Shown here piece by piece: positions 9,061-18,166 of a DNA stretch of 64,000 bases. The position numbers were made by a program, and so were the translations under genes. Every line of letters starts with the position of its first letter. Position 1 is the stretch's first letter. Below the pieces are notes generated by a model, which worked only from the letters and a program-made list of their open reading frames with translations, was not told the origin of the DNA and did no database searches. The stretch comes from Burkholderia sp. Bp9142 (GTDB taxonomy: Bacteria; Pseudomonadota; Gammaproteobacteria; Burkholderiales; Burkholderiaceae). Where the stretch lies: the NCBI RefSeq assembly GCF_003853415.1, contig NZ_QTPP01000004.1, forward strand, positions 1-64,000, written 5' to 3'.

Positions 9061-10077
9061 ATGAAAGCCGTTGGATTGACCCGTTACCTGCCGATCGACG
9101 ACCCGCAGGCGCTGCTCGACGTGGAACTGCCGCAACCGGTGCCGGGCCCGCGCGACCTGCTCGTGAAGGTCGAGGCGATTTCCGTGAACCCGGTCGACAC
9201 CAAGGTGCGCGCGCCGAAGCCCCAGGTCGAGGACACCCCGCGCGTGCTCGGCTGGGATGCGGCCGGCACGGTCGTCGCGGTCGGTGCCGAGGTCACGCTG
9301 TTCCGGCCCGGCGACGAGGTGTTCTACGCGGGCAGCATCACGCGCCCCGGCGCGAACAGCGAATTCCACGCGGTCGACGAGCGGATCGCCGCGCGCAAGC
9401 CGCGCACGCTCGATTTCGCGGCGTCGGCCGCGTTGCCGCTCACTGCGCTGACCGCGTGGGAGGCGCTGTTCGACCGGCTGCGCGTGTCGCCGCAGGGCGC
9501 GGACGCGGGCAAGTCGGTGCTGATCATCGGCGGCGCGGGCGGGGTGGGTTCGATCGCGATCCAGCTCGCGAAGACGCTCGGCAGGCTGCGCGTGATCGCG
9601 ACGGCGTCGCGCCCGGCGTCGGCCGAATGGGTGCGCTCGCTCGGTGCGGACGACGTGGTCGATCATTTCGGCGACCTGCCCGCGCAGTTGCGTGACATCG
9701 GCCACCCGGACGTCGACTACGTGCTGATTTTCAACGACACGGACCGTCATTTTCCTGCCGCTGCGGAAGTGATCCGGCCGCAGGGCGGCATTTGCACGAT
9801 CGTCGAGAACGGGAAGCCGGTTCCGGTCGAGCTGCTGAAGGCGAAGAGCGCCGCGTTTCACTGGGAATTCATGTTCACGCGCGCGATGTTCGAGACGCCG
9901 GACATGATCGAGCAGCACAAGATCCTGGGCGAGGTGGCCCGCCTCGTCGACGGCGGCACGCTGCGCACGACGCTCGGCGAACAGCTCGGCACGATCAACG
10001 CGGCGAACGTGCGGCGCGCGCACCAGCTGCTCGAGGCCGGACGCGCGATCGGCAAGCTGGTGCTGAGCGGCTTCTGA
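9061..10077 (+). CDS. Zinc-free MDR-family NADPH:quinone oxidoreductase-like protein
   Basis: This 338-residue medium-chain dehydrogenase/reductase probably reduces quinones or other electrophiles with NADPH. The GroES-like N-terminus contains SVNPVDTKVR at residues 41-50 and GWDAAGTVVAVG at 64-75. The Rossmann fold has the nucleotide motif GGAGGVGS at 157-164. The cysteine zinc ligands of alcohol dehydrogenases are missing, as in quinone reductases. GGAGTT-like sequence (AAGGAGTTTCGTA) just before the ATG is a good ribosome binding site. It is divergent from a LysR regulator, a common arrangement for stress-induced oxidoreductases. Substrate is unknown. Confidence 0.9.
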   Translation: MKAVGLTRYLPIDDPQALLDVELPQPVPGPRDLLVKVEAISVNPVDTKVRAPKPQVEDTPRVLGWDAAGTVVAVGAEVTLFRPGDEVFYAGSITRPGANSEFHAVDERIAARKPRTLDFAASAALPLTALTAWEALFDRLRVSPQGADAGKSVLIIGGAGGVGSIAIQLAKTLGRLRVIATASRPASAEWVRSLGADDVVDHFGDLPAQLRDIGHPDVDYVLIFNDTDRHFPAAAEVIRPQGGICTIVENGKPVPVELLKAKSAAFHWEFMFTRAMFETPDMIEQHKILGEVARLVDGGTLRTTLGEQLGTINAANVRRAHQLLEAGRAIGKLVLSGF

Positions 10078-10327
10078 GTGCCCCCAATCCTGTCGCTTCG
10101 CGCCAGGCCCTCCGAGGGGACTTCCTTCGGGGCGGAAAACTTGGGGCGGCCCGGCGTTTTCTTGAGCGCCGGCGTCGCACGTACGGGATGGCGCGTCGCG
10201 AACGCAAGCGGGGTAACACCCGATGCGTTTGCGGCGCATTGCATGCCGCTTGGCGGTAGACTGGCAACGCATCATGCATCAAAAACCGCGCGGCACGCGC
10301 GTGCCGCCGCATTACAAGGAGGTCAGC

Positions 10328-10879
10328 ATGAGCCAACGCAGCTTGTCAGTCGCCGCATCGTGGTCGGCCGTGTTCGCGGCGGCGTGCGTCAGCGCGAGCG
10401 TATTCGCGGCGCCGCCGGTGAAGGGCAGCCTGAAGGGCGGCGGGACAGGGCAGCTCGAATACACCGTCAAGGTCGAGTCGAAGACCTTCGGCAATACGCA
10501 GGAGACCCGCAAGATCCGCTCGGGCGAAACAGACGACTTCAACTGGAAGTCGGTGCCGCCGGGCGGCGCGGTCGCGATGCCGGACGGTTGCCCGAACGCC
10601 GACAACCTGCCGCGCGACGCGAACGGCGCGATGGTGCGCCAGACCCAGGTGCGGCTCGCGCCGTCGGTCGACGCGAAGGGCATCGCGAACGTGCAGATGA
10701 GCTTCCAGGCGGCCGCGCCGAAAGGCACGCGCAACGTGAGCGCGGGCGGCAAGTCGCTGCTGTGTCCGGACGTCGTGTCGTTGAGCCAGGTCAAGTGGGT
10801 GTCGATTTCGACCAATGGCGGTTCGAAGTCCGTCACGATGAGCGACGGCACCAGGGTGACGGTGTCGATCAAGCGCTGA
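10328..10879 (+). CDS. Secreted hypothetical protein
   Basis: This 183-residue protein starts at the ATG at 10328, which has a perfect AAGGAGGT at 10316-10323; the frame is open further upstream but has no such site. A signal peptide (SVAASWSAVFAAACVSASVF, cut after VFA near residue 30) targets it to the periplasm. The mature protein is rich in Gly, Ser, Lys and polar strands. Two cysteines, in PDGCPNADNLP and SLLCPDVVSL, could form one disulfide. I do not recognise the family. It is a single gene flanked by spacer on both sides. Confidence 0.8.
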   Translation: MSQRSLSVAASWSAVFAAACVSASVFAAPPVKGSLKGGGTGQLEYTVKVESKTFGNTQETRKIRSGETDDFNWKSVPPGGAVAMPDGCPNADNLPRDANGAMVRQTQVRLAPSVDAKGIANVQMSFQAAAPKGTRNVSAGGKSLLCPDVVSLSQVKWVSISTNGGSKSVTMSDGTRVTVSIKR

Positions 10880-11123
10880 GCGGTGTGCGCGGGCCGGTCC
10901 GGTGCGCGCGCAACCAACCCCGGTGCGCAGCCGGGCGATCCGGACAGGGCCGCGCGTGACGGTTTCGTGGCGCGCGGCTTCGGGCTTTTCCGTCGCTTGA
11001 TGTTTGCGTCGTCACGCCGGGCGCGCGCCGAGGGCGCAGTCATTTGCCCGGCGGCTTGCGTGACGTCATGCGGTTGTCACGTTATGCTCCCGGCATCCTC
11101 CATCTTCCCCGAACGACATCCCG

Positions 11124-11597
11124 ATGAAACATCGCATGTGCGCGCTGCTGTCGGCCGCTGCGTTCGTCGCTGCCCAGGCGCAGGCGGCCGACGATTGCAG
11201 CTTCGTGAAAAAAGTCGCGCTGCCGTCGCGACAGCAGGCCGCCGTCGTGTCGAGCGGCGCGCTCGAACCGTGCTCGACGGGCAGCTATGCGGTACGCGTG
11301 TATTCGACCGCGCACGCGGCGCCCGGCTTCGATACGGACGATTACGTGACGGGCATGCTGCATGCGCGTGACGGCACCGTCGCCGATGCGTTCACCGCCG
11401 ATCTCGGCGCACGTGCGCCGCAGGCGCTCGTCGTCACGACGCGCTCGGCCGGCAGCGGCGGCTATGTCGGTGCGCAGGCCTATGTGACGACGCGGCAAGC
11501 GGTGCGGCTCGTCGCGTCGGTCGACGGCCTGGCGCCCGACGCCGACGTGACGGCCGCGTTGCGCCAGGCCCTCGGCAAGCGCCGCGCTGCCCGCTGA
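11124..11597 (+). CDS. Secreted protein, possible PliI-type lysozyme inhibitor
   Basis: This 157-residue protein has a signal peptide (MKHRMCALLSAAAFVAAQ, cut after AQA near residue 21). The mature part has two cysteines, in DDCSFVKK and LEPCSTGSY, that could form one disulfide. The strands SYAVRVYST, YVTGMLHARDGTV and TRSAGSGGYVGAQAYV recall PliI-family periplasmic inhibitors of I-type lysozyme, which carry similar GSY and SAGSGGY segments. This match is from memory of the family pattern, so it is a hypothesis. It is convergent with fetB. If correct, it would protect peptidoglycan against animal lysozymes. Confidence 0.7.
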   Translation: MKHRMCALLSAAAFVAAQAQAADDCSFVKKVALPSRQQAAVVSSGALEPCSTGSYAVRVYSTAHAAPGFDTDDYVTGMLHARDGTVADAFTADLGARAPQALVVTTRSAGSGGYVGAQAYVTTRQAVRLVASVDGLAPDADVTAALRQALGKRRAAR

Positions 11598-11639
11598 CCG
11601 CACGCCGCGCGAATGCCGCGCGCATTGCGGCGTCTCGCA

Positions 11640-12443
11640 TCAATGCGCGCGTTCCTCGAGCCGCGATGCAAGAAAGCGGTGGTCGGCCGAGAACAAGCGG
11701 CGATACGTCATCAGCACCGCGCCGACGGTGCCGAGCGCGGACGCCGCGGCGATCAGGAACATGATCACGATCTGGTAGCGCACGGCCTGCAGCGGCGACT
11801 GGCCGGCCAGCACCTGACCGGTCATCATCCCCGGCAGGCTCACGACGCCGACGACGGCCATCTGGTTGAGCGTCGGCAGCATGCCCGCGCGCACGGCCTG
11901 GCGCGCGGCGTCCTGCGCGGCTTCCCAGCGCGTCGCACCGAGCGCGAGCGCGGTCTCGACGCGGTCGCGCCGTGCGGTCAGTTCCTCCATCATCCGTTCG
12001 ACGCCCAGCGACACGCCCGTCAGCGTATTGCCGAGGATCATCCCGAGAATCGGGATCGCATATTGCGGCGCGTACCACGGATGAATGCGGATCACGACGA
12101 ACAGGCCGATGGCCGCGACGAACCAGCTGCTGAACCAGATCGACGCGATGCTGTCGATGCGCTGTCCGCGATAGGTGTGCTTGCCGCGACCGGCGCCCGC
12201 GAAGCCCGCGATCAGCGTCATCAACGCGGTGAGCGGCAGCACGACGGTCCAGTGCGGATGGCCGAACACCCAGCCGAGCACGTAGCCGATCGCGAGCAGT
12301 TGCACGACGGTGCGCACGGCGGCAAGCGCGAGCTTGCGCCCGAGGCCGAGCGACAGCGCGGCCGAGATCGCACCGTTGACCGCGACGAGCGCGGCGGCGA
12401 TGCCGACGTCGACGAGACTCAGGTCCTGCAGCGCCGGGCTCAT
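11640..12443 (-). CDS. fetB: Metal-export ABC permease, FetB/YbbM family (UPF0014)
   Basis: This 267-residue membrane protein has about six to seven hydrophobic helices. Family-typical segments are AVRTVVQLLAIGYVLGWVF, ILGMILGNTLTGVSLG and GVVSLPGMMTGQVLAGQSP. FetAB in E. coli exports iron and helps resist oxidative stress; the permease works with the ATPase encoded just upstream. The start ATG (12443) overlaps the fetA stop codon in ATGA, so translation is coupled. The open frame continues upstream into fetA sequence, but that part is only shadow. Substrate in this organism is inferred from the family. Confidence 0.9.
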   Translation of the reverse strand: MSPALQDLSLVDVGIAAALVAVNGAISAALSLGLGRKLALAAVRTVVQLLAIGYVLGWVFGHPHWTVVLPLTALMTLIAGFAGAGRGKHTYRGQRIDSIASIWFSSWFVAAIGLFVVIRIHPWYAPQYAIPILGMILGNTLTGVSLGVERMMEELTARRDRVETALALGATRWEAAQDAARQAVRAGMLPTLNQMAVVGVVSLPGMMTGQVLAGQSPLQAVRYQIVIMFLIAAASALGTVGAVLMTYRRLFSADHRFLASRLEERAH

Positions 12444-13141
12444 TGCGCGGCCTCCGTCGCACTCGCGGCGTGCAGCACGCCGGCCTGCATCACGAGCCGC
12501 ATCGTGCCGATCCGTGCGGCCTGCGCCGGGTCGTGCGAGATCCACATGTACGCGCGCGCGTCGGATGCCGCGTCGAACCAGGCGCCGACGAGCGCTTCGA
12601 TCGCGCGCGTCGAATCGGGGTCGAGCGCGGACGTCGGCTCGTCGAGCAGCAGCACGTCGGGGTCGAGCTGCAGCACGCGCAGCAGCGCGGCGATCTGCGC
12701 TTCGCCGCCCGACAGTTCGCTCGCACGCTTGTCGAGAAAATCGGCGCCGCGACCGGCGCGTGCCGCGAGCGCTTCGGCGCGCGCGCGGTCGAACGTCACG
12801 TCGCGATAGATCGCGAGCGAGTACGGGTAGCGCAATTGCGTGTCGACGGTACCGTCCATCTGCGCGGGCCGCTGGCGCACGTACGCGACACTGCGCCGGT
12901 AGCGCGGAATCGCGCCGCGCCTGATCCGCTGGCCGCGCCACAGGATGTGACCGCCGTCGAGCGGATCGAGCAACGCGAGTGCGCGCAGCAGCACGCTCTT
13001 GCCGGAACCCGACGGCCCCGTGATAGCAATTCGCGATCCCGCGGCGAGGCTGAAGTCGGTCGGCGCGAGCAGGGTCTTGCCGCTGCCGGCGTCGCGGCGC
13101 GTGATGTGCTGCGCATCGATGAGACCGGTGGGAGCTGTCAT
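12440..13141 (-). CDS. fetA: Metal-export ABC ATPase, FetA/YbbL family
   Basis: This 233-residue ABC ATPase powers the FetB permease. Walker A is GPSGSGKS at residues 42-49, the Q-loop region is YVRQRPAQMDG, the signature is LSGGEAQ and Walker B is [12 protein letters not shown]. It is short, as expected for FetA, with no regulatory C-terminal domain. It overlaps fetB by 4 bp and forms a two-gene operon. It is divergent from the asmA-like gene at 13294. Iron (or another transition metal) export is the known role of the family; nothing in the sequence shows the metal. Confidence 0.9.
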   Translation of the reverse strand: MTAPTGLIDAQHITRRDAGSGKTLLAPTDFSLAAGSRIAITGPSGSGKSVLLRALALLDPLDGGHILWRGQRIRRGAIPRYRRSVAYVRQRPAQMDGTVDTQLRYPYSLAIYRDVTFDRARAEALAARAGRGADFLDKRASELSGGEAQIAALLRVLQLDPDVLLLDEPTSALDPDSTRAIEALVGAWFDAASDARAYMWISHDPAQAARIGTMRLVMQAGVLHAASATEAAQ

Positions 13142-13293
13142 GTCACAAATGAAAAAAAGCGTTAACGGCGCCGAAGCGTTGCCGCGGCGTGCGTCATAAT
13201 ACCCATCGAAAAGCCGCGATTGTCGTGCGCCGTTCGTTCACGCAAGCGGCCCGACATGGCGCGGCAACTCTGCAGAACAACAACGGAACCGCC

Positions 13294-15585
13294 ATGACGC
13301 TAGCCCGAGCCATCGGCAAATCGGCTGCATGGATCGTCGGTATCGTCGCACTGATCGTCGCGGCAGCCGGCATCTTTATCTTCACGTTCGACTGGAACCG
13401 CGCAAAGCCGTGGGTCAACGAACAGGTGAGTGCCGCGCTCGGCCGCCCGTTCGCGATCAACGGCGATCTCAAGGTCGGCTGGCGCCGCCCCGACGGCGAG
13501 ACCGGCTGGCGCGCATGGGTACCCTGGCCGAGCTTCTCGGCCACGCAACTCGAGATCGGCAATCCCGACTGGGCGAAAGGGCCCAAGTTCGTCACGCTCG
13601 ATGCCGCGCATTTCGACCTCGCGGTCCTGCCGCTCCTCGCGCACGAGATCGTCATTCCGTCGATCGACGTCGTCAATCCCGCGGTCGATCTCGAGCGGCT
13701 CGCCGACGGCCGCAATACGTGGACCTTCCAGTTCAAGCAATCGGCGCAGCCGTCGCCATGGAAGGTACGGCTCGACAGCTTCGGTTTCGCGAAGGGCATC
13801 GTCACGTATCGCGACGCGATCACGAAGGCCGATCTCACGGTCGCGATCGATACGCTCGGCCAGCCGATTCCGCTCGGCGACGTGCTGAAGGAACAGGAAC
13901 AGACGTCGCGCGAGGCGTCGGCGCAGCGCGTCGGCAAGCGCGGCGCCGCGCAACTGAGCGCGAAGGCGAGTGCCGAGGCCGCGTCGGGCGCGTCGGCGGC
14001 GCAGGCAGCGAGCGCCGCGTCGACGCCCGCGGCCGCATCGGGTGCGGCGTCCGCTTCAGCGACTACTTCGGTTTCCTCCGCATCGACAGCCGCCGCGGCA
14101 TCCGGCGCGAGCGGTGCATCCGGTGCTGCCGTGCCGGCGAAGCCGTCCGGCCCGACGTATGCATTCGGGCTCAAGGTCGACGGCCGCTACAAGAACGTGC
14201 CGATCAGCGGCACCGGCAAGGTGGGCGGCGTGCTGGCGATCGAGCGCACGACGCAGCCGTTCCCGCTGCAGGCCGACGTGAAGGCCGGCGACACGCGGCT
14301 CGCGATCGTCGGCACGCTGACCGACCCGAGGCGTCTCGGGGCGCTCGACCTGCGGCTGTGGCTGCAGGGCACGTCGATGTCGCACCTCTACCAGATTACC
14401 GGCATCACGCTGCCCGACACGCCGCCGTATGCGACCGAGGGGCACCTGATCGGCAACTTCAAGCCGCACGCGAGCACGTTCCGCTACGAGAACTTCAATG
14501 GCCGCGTCGGTGGCAGCGATCTCGGCGGCACGCTCACCTGGGCGCAGCGCGAGCCGCGGCCGAAGCTGTCGGGCGAGCTCGTGTCGAACCTGCTGCAGTT
14601 CTCCGACCTCGCACCGGTGATCGGCGCCGACACGGCCGCGAGCAAGGCCCGGCGCGGCGATACCACGCGCCAGCCGACGGACCGCGTGCTGCCGGTCGAG
14701 ACGTTCCGCACCGACCGCTGGCGCGCGATCGACGCGGACGTGAAGTTCACGGGCCGCAAGCTGATCAAGCGCGCGAACCTGCCGATCACGAACCTGTACA
14801 CGCACATCTTGATGCAGGACGGCGTGCTGACGCTCGAACCGCTGCAGTTCGGCGTCGCGGGCGGCACGCTCGCGACGACCGCGCATCTGGACGGCAGCGG
14901 CGCGCCACTCAAGGGCCGCTTCACGGTGGCCGCGCGGCACCTGAAGCTCAAGCAGCTGTTCCCGACGCAGAAGGTGATGCAATCCGCGCTCGGCGAGATC
15001 AACGGCGACGCGTCGTTGTCGGCGACGGGCAACTCGCCGGCCGCGCTCGCGGCGACGTCGACCGGCGAAGTGAAGGCGCTCATCACGGACGGCCGCATCA
15101 GCCTCCTGCTGATGGAGGCCGCGGGGCTGAACGTCGCGAACGTCGTCTACGAGAAGCTGTTCGGCAGTCGCGACGTGAACATCAATTGCGCGGCGATCGA
15201 TTTCGTTGCGACCGACGGCATCCTCGACACGAAGGTGTTCGCGTTCGATACGGACGACGCGCTGATCAACGTCGACGGCCCGATCAACCTGCGCGACGAA
15301 TCGCTCGACCTGAAGATCCATCCGCACACGAAGGGTTTCCGGGTCTTCTCGCTGCGCTCGCCGCTGTATGCGAAGGGCACGTTCAAGAACCCGAAGGTCG
15401 GTGTCGACGCGGGTGCGCTCGCGCTGCGCGCCGGCGCGATGGTCGGGCTCGGGCTGATCAACCCGTTCGCGGCGCTGATCCCGCTGATCGCGCCGAGCAA
15501 CAACCGCGACGTGCCGTGCTCGGAGCTGTTCGGGCAGATGAAGGCCAAGGCGGCGCAGAAGGCGGCGGCGAAGGCCGGCAAGTGA
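13294..15585 (+). CDS. AsmA-family protein
   Basis: This 763-residue protein has one N-terminal membrane helix (about residues 8-33, IVGIVALIVAAAGIFIFTFDW) and a large periplasmic region. The N-terminal AsmA segment has the usual FDWNRAKPWVNEQVSAALGR and LEIGNPDW patterns, and the C-terminal part has the AsmA_2 pattern (DGRISLLLMEAAGLNVAN, FALDLKIHP-like). AsmA proteins are linked to outer-membrane lipid transport and assembly. Residues about 222-285 are a low-complexity Ala/Ser/Gly linker, which separates two structured halves. The ATG at 13294 follows GGAACC; the longer frame upstream is not conserved. An ABC-F gene follows. Confidence 0.9.
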   Translation: MTLARAIGKSAAWIVGIVALIVAAAGIFIFTFDWNRAKPWVNEQVSAALGRPFAINGDLKVGWRRPDGETGWRAWVPWPSFSATQLEIGNPDWAKGPKFVTLDAAHFDLAVLPLLAHEIVIPSIDVVNPAVDLERLADGRNTWTFQFKQSAQPSPWKVRLDSFGFAKGIVTYRDAITKADLTVAIDTLGQPIPLGDVLKEQEQTSREASAQRVGKRGAAQLSAKASAEAASGASAAQAASAASTPAAASGAASASATTSVSSASTAAAASGASGASGAAVPAKPSGPTYAFGLKVDGRYKNVPISGTGKVGGVLAIERTTQPFPLQADVKAGDTRLAIVGTLTDPRRLGALDLRLWLQGTSMSHLYQITGITLPDTPPYATEGHLIGNFKPHASTFRYENFNGRVGGSDLGGTLTWAQREPRPKLSGELVSNLLQFSDLAPVIGADTAASKARRGDTTRQPTDRVLPVETFRTDRWRAIDADVKFTGRKLIKRANLPITNLYTHILMQDGVLTLEPLQFGVAGGTLATTAHLDGSGAPLKGRFTVAARHLKLKQLFPTQKVMQSALGEINGDASLSATGNSPAALAATSTGEVKALITDGRISLLLMEAAGLNVANVVYEKLFGSRDVNINCAAIDFVATDGILDTKVFAFDTDDALINVDGPINLRDESLDLKIHPHTKGFRVFSLRSPLYAKGTFKNPKVGVDAGALALRAGAMVGLGLINPFAALIPLIAPSNNRDVPCSELFGQMKAKAAQKAAAKAGK

Positions 15586-15718
15586 CGGTGCCCGACGCAG
15601 GTGCCGGCGCCGCATGCAGCGGCCCGGCTGGCGGGGCCGGAACAGTGCGGTCGGCAGTTTCTCCGACACCTGCTAAAATACACGGTTTTCCGTCGATTTC
15701 TCTCTTACGGGACCTGCC

Positions 15719-17311
15719 GTGCTTTCTACTGCCAACATCACGATGCAATTCGGGCCGAAGCCCTTGTTCGAGAATATCTCGGTCAAATTCGGCGAGGGCA
15801 ACCGCTATGGTCTGATCGGCGCGAACGGCTGCGGCAAGTCGACCTTCATGAAGATCCTCGGCGGCGACCTCGAGTCGAGCGCCGGCAACGTCGCGCTGGA
15901 GCCGAACGTGCGTCTCGGCAAGCTGCGCCAGGATCAGTTCGCGTATGAAGACGTGCGCGTGCTCGACGTCGTGATGATGGGCCACACCGAGATGTGGGCC
16001 GCGATGACCGAGCGCGACGCGATCTACGCGAACCCGGAAGCCACCGACGACGACTACATGCACGCGGCCGAGCTCGAGGGCAAGTTCGCTGAATACGGCG
16101 GCTACGACGCCGAGGCGCGCGCGGGCGCGCTGCTGCTCGGCATCGGCATCGAGGAGAAGTTCCACAACGGCACGATGGCCGACGTCGCGCCGGGCTGGAA
16201 GCTGCGCGTGCTGCTCGCGCAGGCGCTGTTCTCGAAGCCGGACGTGCTGCTGCTCGACGAACCGACCAACAACCTCGACATCAACTCGATCCGTTGGCTC
16301 GAGCACACGCTCAACGAGTACAACTCGACGATGATCATCATCTCGCACGATCGTCACTTCCTGAACTCGGTGTGCACGCACATGGCCGACATGGACTTCG
16401 GCACGCTGAAGGTCTGGCCGGGCAACTACGACGACTACATGCTCGCGTCGGCACAGGCGCGCGAGCGCCAGGCCGCGGCGAACGCGCGCGCGAAGGAGCG
16501 CGTGGCGGAGCTGCAGGACTTCGTGCGCCGCTTCTCGGCGAACAAGTCGAAGGCCCGCCAGGCAACGAGCCGCGCGAAGCAGATCGACAAGATCAAGATC
16601 GAGGAATTCAAGCCGTCGTCGCGCCAGAACCCGTTCATCCGCTTCGAGTTCGAGAAGAAGCTGCACAACGTCGCGGTGGTCGCCGAAGACATCACGAAGA
16701 AGTACGAGCGCACGATCTTCCAGAACTTCAACCTGTCGGTGCAGCCGGGCGAGCGCATCGCGATCATCGGCGAGAACGGCGCGGGCAAGACGACGCTGCT
16801 GCGTTCGCTGCTCGGCGCGCTGGCACTCGACCACGGCTCGGTGAAGTGGTCCGAGAACGCGAATGTCGGCTACATGCCGCAGGACACGTACGAGGAATTC
16901 CCGAACGACATCACGCTGATGGACTGGATCGACCAGTACCGCAAGGACGGCGACGACGAGACGATGGTGCGCGGCACGCTGGGCCGCCTGCTGTTCTCGT
17001 CGGACGACATCAAGAAGTCGGTGAAGGTGCTGTCGGGCGGCGAGAAGGGCCGCATGATCTGGGGCAAGCTGATGCTCGGCCGCCACAACGTGCTGCTGAT
17101 GGACGAGCCGACCAACCACATGGACATGGAGTCGATCGAGTCGCTGCAGATCGCGCTCGAGCAGTTCGAAGGCACGCTGATCTTCGTGTCGCACGACCGC
17201 GAATTCGTGAGCGGGCTGGCGAACCGGATCGTCGAAGTGCGCACGGATGGCACGCTGTTCGACTTCGGTGGCAATTACGAGGAGTTCCTGACGAGTCAGG
17301 GGCAGGAGTAA
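15719..17311 (+). CDS. ybiT: ABC-F family ATP-binding protein, YbiT-like
   Basis: This 530-residue soluble protein has two ABC domains and no membrane part. ABC-F proteins bind the ribosome and adjust translation. Walker A1 is GANGCGKS at residues 34-41 and Walker A2 is GENGAGKT near 351-358. The first domain has the unusual signature APGWKLR in place of LSGGQ, a trait of the YbiT subgroup; the second has LSGGEKGRM. Walker B motifs are [11 protein letters not shown] and [12 protein letters not shown] charged linker (about 240-300) joins the domains. The start is GTG at 15719, giving [14 protein letters not shown]-tailed hairpin follows the gene. Confidence 0.93.
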   Translation: MLSTANITMQFGPKPLFENISVKFGEGNRYGLIGANGCGKSTFMKILGGDLESSAGNVALEPNVRLGKLRQDQFAYEDVRVLDVVMMGHTEMWAAMTERDAIYANPEATDDDYMHAAELEGKFAEYGGYDAEARAGALLLGIGIEEKFHNGTMADVAPGWKLRVLLAQALFSKPDVLLLDEPTNNLDINSIRWLEHTLNEYNSTMIIISHDRHFLNSVCTHMADMDFGTLKVWPGNYDDYMLASAQARERQAAANARAKERVAELQDFVRRFSANKSKARQATSRAKQIDKIKIEEFKPSSRQNPFIRFEFEKKLHNVAVVAEDITKKYERTIFQNFNLSVQPGERIAIIGENGAGKTTLLRSLLGALALDHGSVKWSENANVGYMPQDTYEEFPNDITLMDWIDQYRKDGDDETMVRGTLGRLLFSSDDIKKSVKVLSGGEKGRMIWGKLMLGRHNVLLMDEPTNHMDMESIESLQIALEQFEGTLIFVSHDREFVSGLANRIVEVRTDGTLFDFGGNYEEFLTSQGQE

Positions 17312-17349
17312 GTGCCCGGGCGATCATGCCCGGCCTGATGTACCGGAAG

Positions 17350-17379
17350 CCCGCCAGGTGGAAGCCTGGCGGGTTTTTT
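17350..17379 (+). terminator. Intrinsic terminator of the ABC-F gene
   Basis: A 9-bp stem pairs CCCGCCAGG (17350-17358) with CCTGGCGGG (17365-17373), with a 6-nt loop and six T residues after it. It lies about 40 bp after the stop codon. Confidence 0.92.
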
Positions 17380-17544
17380 CGTATCCGGGCGGATGTCGGC
17401 CATCGCCGGCCCGACGGGCCGTTGAAGGGCAAATGTCAGGTCGGGCATTGCGCCCGCGATGACGATTCGGCGCGGCGGCGCCAACCCCGGCCGGCCGTCG
17501 CCGCGATCGCGACGTGAGCACCGCCTCGCGCACTGCCGGGCGCG

Positions 17545-17910
17545 TCAATCCGCCAGCCGCTTGTCGGCGAGCGCCTTGCAGCAATCTTCGTACACCCATT
17601 GCACGAGTTTCGCCCGGTAGTCGAGATCGTCGGTATCGACGATTTCCTCGACCGCGTCGCGCGCCCATGACGCGTCGACGAAGCCGGCGTGCCGCTTGGC
17701 GATGTCCTGCGCCAGCGCGGCCAGCTTCGCGATCGCGAGCCAGTCGGCCTGCCGGTGATGGCGGTCGAGCCACCGGTGCGCCGCCTGCACCTGGAACGAT
17801 GCGTCCGGCCACGATTCATTCAGGTAAAACGCGCCGAGATTGCCGCAGGTGAGCCAGCACAGCAGCTCCAGGCGATCTTGCGAGCCGAGGGTACGGGATG
17901 CGTCGGTCAT
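17545..17910 (-). CDS. Small hypothetical cytosolic protein
   Basis: This 121-residue protein starts at the ATG at 17910 (MTDASRTLGSQDRLE). An in-frame GTG at 17922 would add four residues but has no better ribosome site. It has no signal peptide or membrane helix. It is helical and acidic, with Trp-rich segments (WPDASFQVQAAHRWLDRHH, WLAIAKLAALAQD). No catalytic motif is seen and I do not recognise the family. It lies convergent with the ABC-F gene and divergent from the aldehyde dehydrogenase. Function unknown. Confidence 0.72.
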   Translation of the reverse strand: MTDASRTLGSQDRLELLCWLTCGNLGAFYLNESWPDASFQVQAAHRWLDRHHRQADWLAIAKLAALAQDIAKRHAGFVDASWARDAVEEIVDTDDLDYRAKLVQWVYEDCCKALADKRLAD

Positions 17911-18166
17911 GGCAGCGCTCACGAAGGCGTCGATTCCGGGTGGCGCGGCCTGCAGCGGCCGGCGCCGATACTAAAAACATAGCACGATGCGGGCCACCTG
18001 GTGCGACCGCGTGGCGCGGATGCCGCAGCCGCGGGAAGCGGGCGTCCGGCACGCGTTCCGCCGGCGTGCTGGCGGACCATTGGCCTGCCCTTGCGGCCTC
18101 GTTCGACATCGTCACCGTGCCGCGCCACACTCGTTAGAATGGCCGTTTTCCGGGAGACAGGAAGCG

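Noticed and set aside
12444..12941. Upstream extension of the fetB frame
   Set aside because: It overlaps fetA and has no family similarity. The ATGA overlap at 12440 gives the true start.
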